A stretch of DNA of 64,000 nt from Halomonas sp. ALS9 (GTDB taxonomy: Bacteria > Pseudomonadota > Gammaproteobacteria > Pseudomonadales > Halomonadaceae): the NCBI RefSeq assembly GCF_001651035.1, contig NZ_LXRG01000233.1:62001-126000 (forward strand). The letters run 5' to 3'. The notes beneath the pieces were generated by a model, which did no database searches, had not been told where the DNA came from, and saw only the letters and a list, made by a program, of their open reading frames with translations. Position 1 is the first letter of the stretch. Each line of letters starts with the position of its first letter. Shown in pieces: positions 24,898 to 32,737 of this stretch. The translations under genes were made by a program, and so were the position numbers.

Positions 24898-26697
24898 ATG
24901 TTCGTGTTTGACGAAGGTGATCTAAATAATGAACAAGTGGCGGCGATTCGTGAACCGAATAATGTGTTCTTAGTTGCATGCCCAGGAAGTGGTAAAACTC
25001 GGACGCTTACTTACAAAATTGCTTATGAGCTTTCAAAAATAGATGACATTAAAAAGTGGGTGGTCGCTATTACTTACACGCATAGAGCAGCTGATGAAAT
25101 CCGTGAGCGCATTGAAATTCTTGGATTAGACACATCCCATTTATGGATCGGGACTATTCATGCATTTTGTTTAGAATGGATATTGAAGCCATATGGTCTA
25201 TATCATGACAAGCTAAAAAACGGTTTTAAAATAGTTAACTCATACGATTCTGAAAAAATAATATCTCAGATATGCTCCAGTTTTACCGAAAGTATTAGGT
25301 ATTTTGAGTGTAGTCATTACTACAACCCACGAGGATTAATACTGTCTTGTGCTGGAAGTAATGTATCATTAGCAAAACAGGTGATAGACAAGTATCACAA
25401 TCAACTTGAAGATAATAATCAGATCGACTTTGAGCAAATTTTATACTTTTCTTATGAAATATTATCTAGTAATTCATTTGTTGCTAGAATACTGGCGAAT
25501 TTGTTTTCGTATATTCTTATTGATGAATATCAAGACACAAAAGAGATACAATACTCAATTGTGGCTAGTATGATTAAAGCTAGTCAGAGCAGGTTGAAAA
25601 CGTTCATTGTTGGTGATCCAAATCAAGCTATCTATGGCTCGCTCGGTGGCTACGCAATAACACAGCAGGAATTCGAGCAGATAGCTGGTGTGTCATTTAC
25701 TACAATGGCACTAGATAAAAACTATAGAAGCTCTAGAAAAATCATAGATTATTATCTTAATTATAATGTTTTCAAAAGTGAAAATACCGCTGAAGGTTTG
25801 TATAAAAATCACCCTAGTCTTATCACTTATGACCAAATTATTCATAAGGATAACTTAGTTGATAAAGTCAGTGAATATATTGAGCATAATACACAAAAAA
25901 TTGGTATCTCAGAGAGCGAAATTTGCGTAATTGCACCTTGGTGGATGCATTTAGCTGCACTCACCCGTAGCTTGGTAAACAGATTGCCCGATTATAGTTT
26001 TGATGGGCCAGGACTAGTCCCTTTCTCAAGGGATATTGATAATTTTTGGTTTAAGCTGACTCAAATAATTTTAACGGAGCCCTCACCTAATTTGTATGTT
26101 AAGCGTCTGCGGTGGGCATCTGATATCTTATATGACATGGAGCTTGCACTGGTCGATACCCATGCAATGACCTCTAAGCAGTTACTCAAAATTGTCAATT
26201 CGATAAAAATATATGAAAATGATGGTCTGACTTATCTTCGTTTATTTTTTGAGCAAATTTTTAGTGAACTGAAATTAGATTACGCCCTATATCCAATGCT
26301 TAAGGAGCATTATGAATCGTTCTTCAACAGTACACTGAATAGAATGGATAGGCTAAGGCAAGAGGATGCCTCATTCGCGACAAATGTAGAGGCTTTTCGG
26401 AAAGCATTTAAGCCTAGGACTGGTATTAAGGTGTCAACGATACATGGGGTAAAGGGTGGTGAGTATGATGTAGTTATCTCCTTCGGGCTTCTTCAAGGTC
26501 TAGTTCCTAATTTCAATGATTCTTCTGTTGATAGCGCTAAAAGGTTGCTCTATGTAATTGGTTCTAGGGCTAGAAAAAACTTACATCTTATTTCAGAAAC
26601 AGGAAGGATGACTGGTTATGTTGGAAATCAAAGAGAGCGCCAACCTACAGAAATATTAAACCAGTTAAATTTTGCATATGATCAAAATTTAATGTGA
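24898..26697 (+). CDS. UvrD/Rep-like superfamily 1 helicase, GajB-like
   Basis: At 599 residues it has all the SF1A motifs: ACPGSGKTRTL (I), ITYTHRAADEI (Ia), GTIHAFC, LIDEYQDT (II), VGDPNQAIYG (III), NYRSS (IV), STIHGVKGGEYD (V) and YVIGSRARKNLHL (VI). I chose the ATG at 24898, two bases after the nuclease stop, with AAGGA 7 bases upstream; the frame opens earlier but without support. The tight coupling implies a two-protein system. In Gabija, GajB is proposed to act with GajA after nucleotide depletion or DNA damage. The gene is complete and AT-rich, like its partner. Confidence 0.88.
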   Translation: MFVFDEGDLNNEQVAAIREPNNVFLVACPGSGKTRTLTYKIAYELSKIDDIKKWVVAITYTHRAADEIRERIEILGLDTSHLWIGTIHAFCLEWILKPYGLYHDKLKNGFKIVNSYDSEKIISQICSSFTESIRYFECSHYYNPRGLILSCAGSNVSLAKQVIDKYHNQLEDNNQIDFEQILYFSYEILSSNSFVARILANLFSYILIDEYQDTKEIQYSIVASMIKASQSRLKTFIVGDPNQAIYGSLGGYAITQQEFEQIAGVSFTTMALDKNYRSSRKIIDYYLNYNVFKSENTAEGLYKNHPSLITYDQIIHKDNLVDKVSEYIEHNTQKIGISESEICVIAPWWMHLAALTRSLVNRLPDYSFDGPGLVPFSRDIDNFWFKLTQIILTEPSPNLYVKRLRWASDILYDMELALVDTHAMTSKQLLKIVNSIKIYENDGLTYLRLFFEQIFSELKLDYALYPMLKEHYESFFNSTLNRMDRLRQEDASFATNVEAFRKAFKPRTGIKVSTIHGVKGGEYDVVISFGLLQGLVPNFNDSSVDSAKRLLYVIGSRARKNLHLISETGRMTGYVGNQRERQPTEILNQLNFAYDQNLM

Positions 26698-27414
26698 AGG
26701 ACTAAGGTTAGACCTTAAGTATTTGAGGGTTAATAAGCTTGCATATGATTAATCTTAGCACTCGAACCCCGCAAAGCGGCGTCGGTGCTCGAGAAATTGT
26801 GTATTCACGAGGTCTAAATGGCCGTTTTTAGTCATAATTTGCCCATATGTGACATATACAAAATTACCAGTGGTGCTGTTATCAATTTATAGGATATTAG
26901 CGGGCTGCAGGTGGGATCGCTGGTATACTAATTCTTTTCATGTTTGTATTAAGTTATTAAAAATCATATGCTTGGCTTGCATTTTTTTTTTAGACTCCTG
27001 CCAGGACGCCATAAATAACAATAAGTTAGTGGTTTATCTGGTTTCGCCTGTTTTTGTTTTCGTTCCCCCCTCCTATTTCAGCGCTAGATTTAGCACTACT
27101 TATTAAGCCACCTCTGGTTAAGCACTTACATTTCTGAGTATGGCCTTCCTCCATGAATACCGAAACCGCATTACTTGGCTTGATAATATGCTTTGCCTTG
27201 ATTTGAAAGGGGTTTCCCCCTATACATGACGGTATACTCGAATGAATGGCAGTTGCGAGCCCAGTGAGGAGCTCACCGAGGTCTATGGGCTGGGAAGCCT
27301 AGCAGGCTTAATTTTTAACTCTGGGCCTTGGTCGCGGCTATAGTGATCAACTTAATTCGCTAATGCCCGCCAGATGAGGCGTTGCCATCTTTTCTTTTGA
27401 TGATAGGAGCGGAC
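26698..27414. other. Island right end and flanking non-coding DNA
   Basis: No convincing gene is present. An imperfect hairpin lies at about 26758-26795 (AGCAC...GTGCT with CCGC/GCGG inside), downstream of the helicase gene, and may terminate it. The tRNA-derived repeat is at 26993-27011. The rest up to the next gene shows only short frames without ribosome sites. Confidence 0.6.
26993..27011 (+). repeat. attR candidate (tRNA-Arg 3' end copy)
   Basis: GACTCCTGCCAGGACGCCA equals the last 20 bases of tRNA-Arg (9737-9756) with one G missing. The rest of the tRNA is absent and the preceding bases are a T run, so it is an isolated 3' fragment. This is what integration of an island into a tRNA gene leaves at the far end. 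Confidence 0.7.
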
Positions 27415-28524
27415 GTGGTAATCCAAGTCGACCGGCTACCCATTAGCTACCCCATTCTGAGCGTTTTAGACTCGCCTGATCCGGCTAGTGCCGCGACAAA
27501 CGGCAGAATACGCATAGCCGGCTGGGCCTACTGGGAAGGCAAAGATATAGACATCGTTGTCGACACAGGGGCCAATATTTTTACCACCGCCCCCCATCTC
27601 AGCCGCAAGGACGTTGCCCAGCATTTGCAGAAACGAGGACTGCCAGTTTCCCAGGATGCGCTGTTGGGGTTCAAATTCGATTTCATGTTTACCGAAAAGC
27701 TTCGCATAGGCTTTAAGTGTAACGAAACCATAGCCTGGAGATATGAGATAAGGGAAACGGTGCGTGATCCATTTAGGCCCTATGACTCGCTAGAGCAGTT
27801 ACTAGACGGCGACGAAGGCGTTTATGGTAACTATTACTTCCACAATTCCAAAGATTGGTCGAAGCTTCTTGTGCTGTTTAATGGTGCTGTAACCCGCGAT
27901 AAACTAAGACGGGATAGTGCTGTCTTTCAGAGGTGGTCCTGGGCGGACAAATTTAAACACCCCGTCGTGGTCATCGCCGACCCTCTGACTACTGGGGACG
28001 ATTCTCTTACTTTAGGCTGGTATTTAGGGAAGAGTCAGTCTAGTGATTTGCCTCACCTCCTTAACCCATTGTTAGAGCTGGTTGACCGTAAGCACCCTGG
28101 TTGTACAAAAATCGGCGTTGGGTCTTCTGGGGGTGGGTTTGCAGCGCTCAGCGGCGTGCTGTTGGGTCTCTTGAATGACGCCATCGTCATCAACCCCCAG
28201 ACCGATGTTTTAAAATTCTACAGCCGTAAACATGTTGACGCGTTTTTATCCGTCAGAACAACTGAGCAGATTGACTCAAACCTTATGGCACTAGGGTGGG
28301 ATCAGTTGAAAGAGAGTAGCAAAGTGACATTCTTGCAGAACAGCTTTGATACCCATCACTATACCGAGCACTATCAGCCCTTCCTTAAGCATGTCGAGTC
28401 CAGCAGGAAGGGCCGACATTTCGATTTTATCGAATACCAAGACGAGGAGGCAGGACATAGTCCCCCAAGCTTGGGGAGGTTAGCCAGGCTCATAGAAGAC
28501 AAGATCACCTCGCTGCTTAAGTGA
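27415..28524 (+). CDS. Alpha/beta-hydrolase-like protein of unrecognised family
   Basis: These 369 residues have a nucleophile-elbow-like GVGSSGGGFAAL in the middle (Gly-x-Ser-x-Gly). A late His lies in EEAGHSPP, and Asp candidates occur in between, the order expected of an alpha/beta hydrolase. The N-terminal ~150 residues form a separate part with no known motif (WAYWEGKDIDIVVDTGAN). There is no signal peptide. I chose GTG at 27415 because AGGAG lies 5 bases upstream; upstream TTG and ATG codons lack a site. Similar folds occur in proteins linked to glycan or surface modification, but no function is claimed. It is the first gene outside the island. Confidence 0.6.
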   Translation: MVIQVDRLPISYPILSVLDSPDPASAATNGRIRIAGWAYWEGKDIDIVVDTGANIFTTAPHLSRKDVAQHLQKRGLPVSQDALLGFKFDFMFTEKLRIGFKCNETIAWRYEIRETVRDPFRPYDSLEQLLDGDEGVYGNYYFHNSKDWSKLLVLFNGAVTRDKLRRDSAVFQRWSWADKFKHPVVVIADPLTTGDDSLTLGWYLGKSQSSDLPHLLNPLLELVDRKHPGCTKIGVGSSGGGFAALSGVLLGLLNDAIVINPQTDVLKFYSRKHVDAFLSVRTTEQIDSNLMALGWDQLKESSKVTFLQNSFDTHHYTEHYQPFLKHVESSRKGRHFDFIEYQDEEAGHSPPSLGRLARLIEDKITSLLK

Positions 28525-28630
28525 GCATTCTCGACCCCCCCCGGTTTGAGAACCTAGCCTCAGCTTTCATCTTGTTCTATCCGATAATTTTAGCCCCTCA
28601 CGCGGCTGACTATTGCCAAGGAAGTTACCC

Positions 28631-29119
28631 ATGTTGTTATCTAAACGCGTTGCACTTATGTCGCTCATCGCTATGTTTACGCTGATGCCACCCACGCTAT
28701 TCGCCCAGGATGCCCATATTGGCAGCGTGCGTACCGAGTTCAAGCTGCTGGGCCCGAACAACACTATTGAAGTTGAGCGCTTCGACGACCCAGATGTTCA
28801 GGGTATCTCCTGCTATCTCTCCTACTCACAGATTGGTGGCATCTCTGGTGCGGTAGGGCTGGCTGAGGAGGCCAGTGAGGCGAGTGTGGCGTGTCGGCAG
28901 ACAGGGGAGATTGTCTTCGACCCCGCAGAAGTAGAGGAGCAAGAGGTGATTTTTAGTCAACGCCGCTCGGCGCTGTTCAAGAATATGCGCGTTGTTCGCA
29001 TGCATGATGCCGAAACCCAGACCTTTGTGTACCTGACCTACAGCACCAAGCTGGTGGACGGCTCGCCTAAAAATGCGATTACGGCTGTCCACTACGGTGA
29101 GCTAGGAGGTGGGCAATAA
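28631..29119 (+). CDS. creA: CreA family periplasmic protein
   Basis: This 162-residue protein has a signal peptide (MLLSKRVALMSLIAMFTLMP, likely cut after LFAQD) followed by the full CreA domain: IGSVRTEFKLLGPNNTIEVE, FDDPDVQGISCYLS, the GLAEEASEASVACRQ motif and a C-terminal YLTYSTKL. Family members are conserved exported proteins of unknown function. An AAGGAA lies 7 bases before the chosen ATG; an earlier in-frame start lacks one. It converges with the CAP-domain gene. Confidence 0.9.
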   Translation: MLLSKRVALMSLIAMFTLMPPTLFAQDAHIGSVRTEFKLLGPNNTIEVERFDDPDVQGISCYLSYSQIGGISGAVGLAEEASEASVACRQTGEIVFDPAEVEEQEVIFSQRRSALFKNMRVVRMHDAETQTFVYLTYSTKLVDGSPKNAITAVHYGELGGGQ

Positions 29120-29134
29120 TTGACTGGTGGGTGC

Positions 29135-29707
29135 TTAGCGAGGATGGCCAAGTGTTTGTGTCCAGTAGGACGAATAGCGTGACTCCGAATCCTCGGCTTT
29201 CGCCATGCCCATCTCGGTAAAGGCGTCATTCATGATGTTTTGGCAATGGCCGGGGCTGTCTAGCCAGCCTTCCACCACGGCGGAAACAGAAGTGAGGCCA
29301 GCGGCGATATTTTCCCCCACGGCTTGCCATACGTAATCCTGATTGCCCACCCGTTGCTCGATACCTGCGCCATCCGGGCCGGTATGGCTAAAGTAGTCAT
29401 TCTCGGCCATGTCCTGGGAGTGGCTCTGGGCTGCTGCTTCAAGCTTACAGCTCCATGTTAACGGCTCTACGGCCTCAAACTGTTGATCTCCGCATTGTCG
29501 CGCCTGGCTACGCGCCTCGTTGATTTGAGACAGCATTGCCTGCTGCTGATCGTTGAGTTCGCATTCACCCTTACGGGTAGCATCATCATTCTGGGACTGG
29601 CTATTGGCCCATGCGCTGCCTGACGCCAGGAGCATGACGAGCATTAGACTGGAAAGCGCCCCAGCAGCGGGGCGCTTGAGAAGGAAGTTACCCACCGAAC
29701 TTTTCAT
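29135..29707 (-). CDS. Secreted CAP-domain (SCP/PR-1-like) protein
   Basis: The 190-residue protein has a signal peptide (LSSLMLVMLLASGSAWANS) and a CAP domain. Key motifs are HSQDMAENDYFSHTGPDG with the conserved His-Glu pair, GENIAAG and the C-terminal SSYWTQTLG. Bacterial CAP proteins are extracytoplasmic and of uncertain function. I chose the ATG at 29707, preceded by GGTGAG; a start at 29731 would sit further inside the upstream gene. It overlaps the stop of the oxidase-like gene by 20 bases, so the two are coupled. Confidence 0.88.
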   Translation of the reverse strand: MKSSVGNFLLKRPAAGALSSLMLVMLLASGSAWANSQSQNDDATRKGECELNDQQQAMLSQINEARSQARQCGDQQFEAVEPLTWSCKLEAAAQSHSQDMAENDYFSHTGPDGAGIEQRVGNQDYVWQAVGENIAAGLTSVSAVVEGWLDSPGHCQNIMNDAFTEMGMAKAEDSESRYSSYWTQTLGHPR

Positions 29708-30176
29708 TCTCACCAAGGTTCGGGGTGGCATCCTTTTTGAGGTTGGCTTTGGCGATTTCGTAAAGCTGGAACGTCTTGCTCTCTTTGGCTTTCCAGTGCT
29801 CGCCCATTTGCACTTTGATTTCGAGCAGGGCGACGTCAGGGTCGTCCTTGCCTTCCGGGAACCAGGCGGCGATGAAGGGGTTCCAGTATTTCTCGATCAA
29901 TTCGCGGTTATCGGTCAGGTTGGCTTTACCCGATAACGAAACGTAGACGCCATCTTCCTGGTCGGAGAAGCTAAGGCACACATCGTGGTCGCTTTGGGTT
30001 TCAAACACTTTTTCGGCACTGCGGCGGGTGAAAAACCACAGGGTGCCATCGTACTCTTCCTGCACTAGATGCATCGGACGAGCCCGGGGCACTTCGTGAT
30101 CTAGGGTTACCAGCATGCCGACTTTAATATCTTTGATCATCTTCCAGATCTTCTGCTTATGCTCTGGGCTGGACAT
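29688..30176 (-). CDS. Pyridoxamine 5'-phosphate oxidase family, general stress protein 26-like
   Basis: This 162-residue protein has the split-barrel flavin-binding fold. VGMLVTLDHEVPRARPM, GTLWFFTRRSAEKVFE and the conserved WFPEGKDDPDVALLEI are typical of the GsiB/GS26 group, which binds FMN or FAD rather than acting in vitamin B6 synthesis. The ATG follows AAGGAAAGT. It is upstream of and overlaps the CAP gene. Confidence 0.88.
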   Translation of the reverse strand: MSSPEHKQKIWKMIKDIKVGMLVTLDHEVPRARPMHLVQEEYDGTLWFFTRRSAEKVFETQSDHDVCLSFSDQEDGVYVSLSGKANLTDNRELIEKYWNPFIAAWFPEGKDDPDVALLEIKVQMGEHWKAKESKTFQLYEIAKANLKKDATPNLGENEKFGG

Positions 30177-30318
30177 AATTTCACTTTCCTTATGAAATGG
30201 GTTTTCTATATGAACACAACCATCTTTATGTATATGGCCTGTACAAGGTTAGCTGCCATTTTCGATAACAGCAAACCGAGTCTCCCGCATGCCTCTCGGC
30301 GGATGCCGGCTCTTATTC

Positions 30319-30708
30319 CTAGGGTTGCATGAGTGCTTCGAGCTCATCTGCGCGATTGGTCGTTTCGGTTAGTACGCAAGAGTTGGCACTGATCCGCGCC
30401 AAGGTGCCACCTTCTGGGTTGGCATAAAAATCACAGTTAGCCTCCTTATACGCAATCCAAGCTCGCTGGGCGGTTAGCAGTTGCTCTTTACGACTATCAC
30501 TCAACTGGCTGCGCAGTTGCTGGTAGTTGTCGTTGAGCCGCTTGTCTTCGCGTTCAAACTCTTCCGTAATGCATGCCACAATGTCCACGGTGGTGACCGC
30601 GGTTTCTAAACAGGCATCATTTGACTGCCGGGCTTCTTCGCCATAAACGACAGCACTCGCCAGTAGGGTAGTGCTGAACAGGCAGAGCGGAAGTAGGAGG
30701 TGTTTCAT
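30319..30708 (-). CDS. LprI/DUF1311 family exported protein
   Basis: The 129-residue protein carries a signal peptide (MKHLLLPLCLFSTTLLASAV). A DUF1311 domain has the family pattern of conserved cysteines and DKRLNDNYQQLRSQL, then LLTAQRAWIAYKEANCDF. Relatives include LprI, a lysozyme inhibitor of mycobacteria; the role here is unknown. It is monocistronic. Confidence 0.85.
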   Translation of the reverse strand: MKHLLLPLCLFSTTLLASAVVYGEEARQSNDACLETAVTTVDIVACITEEFEREDKRLNDNYQQLRSQLSDSRKEQLLTAQRAWIAYKEANCDFYANPEGGTLARISANSCVLTETTNRADELEALMQP

Positions 30709-30849
30709 TAGGCATTTTCTCTATTTCGGTGCTGACACTGAGCCGACACTGGGTCATTGGGATTGGTAACTTCGTTATTGTTCTACGAATATGAAGGGTA
30801 GTCGATGCATGGCTAGGTCAACAGGCTCTAGGGACGAAGGAAGATCACA

Positions 30850-31110
30850 ATGTCGGTATGTATTGGTAACCTATATCGCTACTTAGCAATTCCAGCAGTA
30901 CTGGTGCTCGCCGGTTGTGCCAGCGGCAGGGGAGGCCCGGATTCAGCCAATCAGATGACGCAATATGCCGCTGAATATTGTAGAAGCCTCGGCGGGGAGA
31001 ATGTAATTCGCGAAAGCAGCCTGGGCACGGGTCGCTACTGCCGCTTGCCGGATGGCCGGGTTGAAAATGAGTGGAAGCTATATCGTACTGAGCGTCTCGA
31101 TAATGACTAG
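30850..31110 (+). CDS. DUF333-type small lipoprotein
   Basis: The 86 residues form a lipoprotein signal with lipobox LAGC, followed by a DUF333 domain. That domain is seen in CRSLGGENVIRES-type and GRYCRLPDGRVENEWKLYR segments, where proteins annotated as putative hemolysins place a conserved Cys-x-LPDG-x-E-x-W. An AAGGA precedes the ATG. No direct evidence for toxicity exists. Confidence 0.82.
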   Translation: MSVCIGNLYRYLAIPAVLVLAGCASGRGGPDSANQMTQYAAEYCRSLGGENVIRESSLGTGRYCRLPDGRVENEWKLYRTERLDND

Positions 31111-31147
31111 CTGGCGCTTTTTATCGCATTCTTGGCGGTCATTGTGA

Positions 31148-31429
31148 TTAACTGTTTTTGGCGGTATGACGTTTTTTAAACCCAATTAGAAACGCTAGCA
31201 GCCCGCACGCCAGTGCTGGCAGCAGCACATCAAGCGCTGAGTCTAACGTCCACCCACGCCAGACGCCTTCAAACATACCGACCGGTAGCGTTTCACCCCA
31301 CTCCCAGCCACGTTGGATACCTAACCTGTATTCGTGCTGCGCGATCTCGCGCCCGAGCAGTATCGCCACCGGTATTACACCGGCCACGCGAGCAGAAACA
31401 AACGGTAGGAGTGAGAGCTGAATGATCAA
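31148..31429 (-). CDS. Small membrane protein with uncertain start
   Basis: At least 93 residues contain a conserved-looking LLPFVSARVAGVIPVAILLGREIAQHEY block, a linker and a final membrane span before a basic tail. I do not know the family. The TTG at 31429 has no ribosome site. The same frame continues upstream for about 13-15 more codons (DITHLEHVIIALIIQ) to an AGGAG near 31475, with no ATG, GTG or TTG between. The real start may therefore be a rare codon such as ATC or ATT. Confidence 0.6.
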   Translation of the reverse strand: MIIQLSLLPFVSARVAGVIPVAILLGREIAQHEYRLGIQRGWEWGETLPVGMFEGVWRGWTLDSALDVLLPALACGLLAFLIGFKKRHTAKNS

Positions 31430-31534
31430 GGCGATAATGACATGCTCTAAATGGGTAATGTCGATATCCGTGCTCCTGTGTCATCCCGAAATGGTGAAGG
31501 TTTTGCTACTGCGGCAGTTTTCGATATTCCCTAC

Positions 31535-32737
31535 TCAATACCCGGTCATTTCCAGATACCCCTTGCCCAGCGGTTCGCCGCTGGCGCGGTCGTTAACCAG
31601 CACTTCGCCTTCCCAGTAGGGCACGCTGGTGTCCATCCAGCGGTTGGCGTGAGGGGCTTCAATTGTCATATCGAGGCCTGCTGATGGCACTTCCAGCCGC
31701 CAGCGGGTGGGTACATCGCGCCCGGCGACAGCTGAGGTTGCCAGTGGTGTTAGTGTGATGTCATCGGTTGCCAAGGGCGTGGCTTCGCCCTGTGGCGAAA
31801 TCCAGGTGCCTGAGCGGTAGTCTGCGCTTGGATGTGTATCTTCGCTGCCATCACTGCCACCACTGCCACCACCACGTAGCTGAAACGCCATCAGCTTATG
31901 ACCGTCTTCAAAATGAAGCGAGAACCAGTCCCAGCCGGATTGGCGGGCATCCAGCAGTTGGCTGCTCCATTCACGATCCAGCCAGCCGCGGCCGCTGACG
32001 GTTTTGGTCTCGCCGTTGAGGGTGACATCGCCCTCTATCTGCCAGAAGGGCTGGCTGTAGTACATGGAGCCTTGACCGTTAGCGGCTTTTTGACTGAACC
32101 CTCCGTCGCCATGCAATACCAGCGGCCCTTCGGCGGTCAGCGTTAATGAATAGCCAAAGCGGCTATCCCCTTCGCCGCTATAGGCGGTGAGGGTAAGGTT
32201 ATCGAAATCGCGGTGATCGACTTCATCGTTTGCTTTAAGCTGCCAGTCATCCAGCCAGGCGTGAAACGGGCTGGCGATTACGCCTGCTTGGCTGTCGTTG
32301 GGCGCACTCAATGGCGCCTGTGAATGGCTGCGCCCAAAGCGTTCGGCCACTTGGTGGTGCTCACCTTGAGAGATAGCCATATGCGCCATCCACAGCTGGT
32401 CTGCTGCCCAGGGCGCAGGTTCGGGGCGTTCGTTGGGCGGCATTAGGGCTTGACGAAACAGGGTCCACTGCAGGCCGAGGGGCTCGCCGGACTCATCTTC
32501 CAAATTGGCGGTTAAATACCACCATTCGATGCGGTAATCGGGGTGCGCTGAATGATCCGTAGGGAAGGTAAGTGATGAGTTTGACTCGGCGTGTTGGAAC
32601 CCCGCGGCATCCTGGCCCAATCCGGCAAAGCCTGCACTACTTCCAGTCGTGGGATCTTCTTCGCCGCAGCCTTGAAGCATCAACGCAAGGGTAGCGATCA
32701 GCAGAATAGGCAGGTTTGGCAGTCGTCGTACGCTCAT
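31535..32737 (-). CDS. AttH-like lipocalin/carotenoid-hydratase-family lipoprotein
   Basis: A lipoprotein signal (lipobox MLQGC) leads a two-lipocalin AttH domain, 400 residues in all. Hallmarks include YRIEWWYLTANL, GLQWTLFRQALMP, the SGRGWLDREWSSQ motif and a WDWFSLHFEDG box. The ATG at 32737 forms an ATGA overlap with the stop of the permease gene, so the AttH-like protein is coupled to the ABC exporter. AttH-type proteins accompany FtsX/LolCDE-like exporters in several genomes, possibly handling hydrophobic molecules in the envelope. Substrate unknown. Confidence 0.88.
   Translation of the reverse strand: MSVRRLPNLPILLIATLALMLQGCGEEDPTTGSSAGFAGLGQDAAGFQHAESNSSLTFPTDHSAHPDYRIEWWYLTANLEDESGEPLGLQWTLFRQALMPPNERPEPAPWAADQLWMAHMAISQGEHHQVAERFGRSHSQAPLSAPNDSQAGVIASPFHAWLDDWQLKANDEVDHRDFDNLTLTAYSGEGDSRFGYSLTLTAEGPLVLHGDGGFSQKAANGQGSMYYSQPFWQIEGDVTLNGETKTVSGRGWLDREWSSQLLDARQSGWDWFSLHFEDGHKLMAFQLRGGGSGGSDGSEDTHPSADYRSGTWISPQGEATPLATDDITLTPLATSAVAGRDVPTRWRLEVPSAGLDMTIEAPHANRWMDTSVPYWEGEVLVNDRASGEPLGKGYLEMTGY

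Larger units (their letters stand above)
9737..27011. mobile_element. Putative composite genomic island in tRNA-Arg
   Basis: The left boundary is the 3' end of tRNA-Arg (9737-9756) and the right boundary is an imperfect copy of the same bases (26993-27011). Inside, next to the tRNA, lies the N-terminal remnant of a P4-type tyrosine integrase, then three hairpin repeats, the hut locus, two orphan genes and an AT-rich OLD/UvrD defence pair. Base composition is not uniform: hut resembles the host, while 22.4-26.7 kb is clearly AT-rich. This suggests stepwise assembly, or two insertions at the same site. No intact integrase remains, so the element is probably immobile. The boundaries rest on one 19-base match with a one-base gap. 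Confidence 0.6.

Noticed and set aside
27242..27343. 33-residue frame upstream of the hydrolase-like gene
   Set aside because: It has no ribosome site and no recognisable product, and is more likely chance in the island flank.
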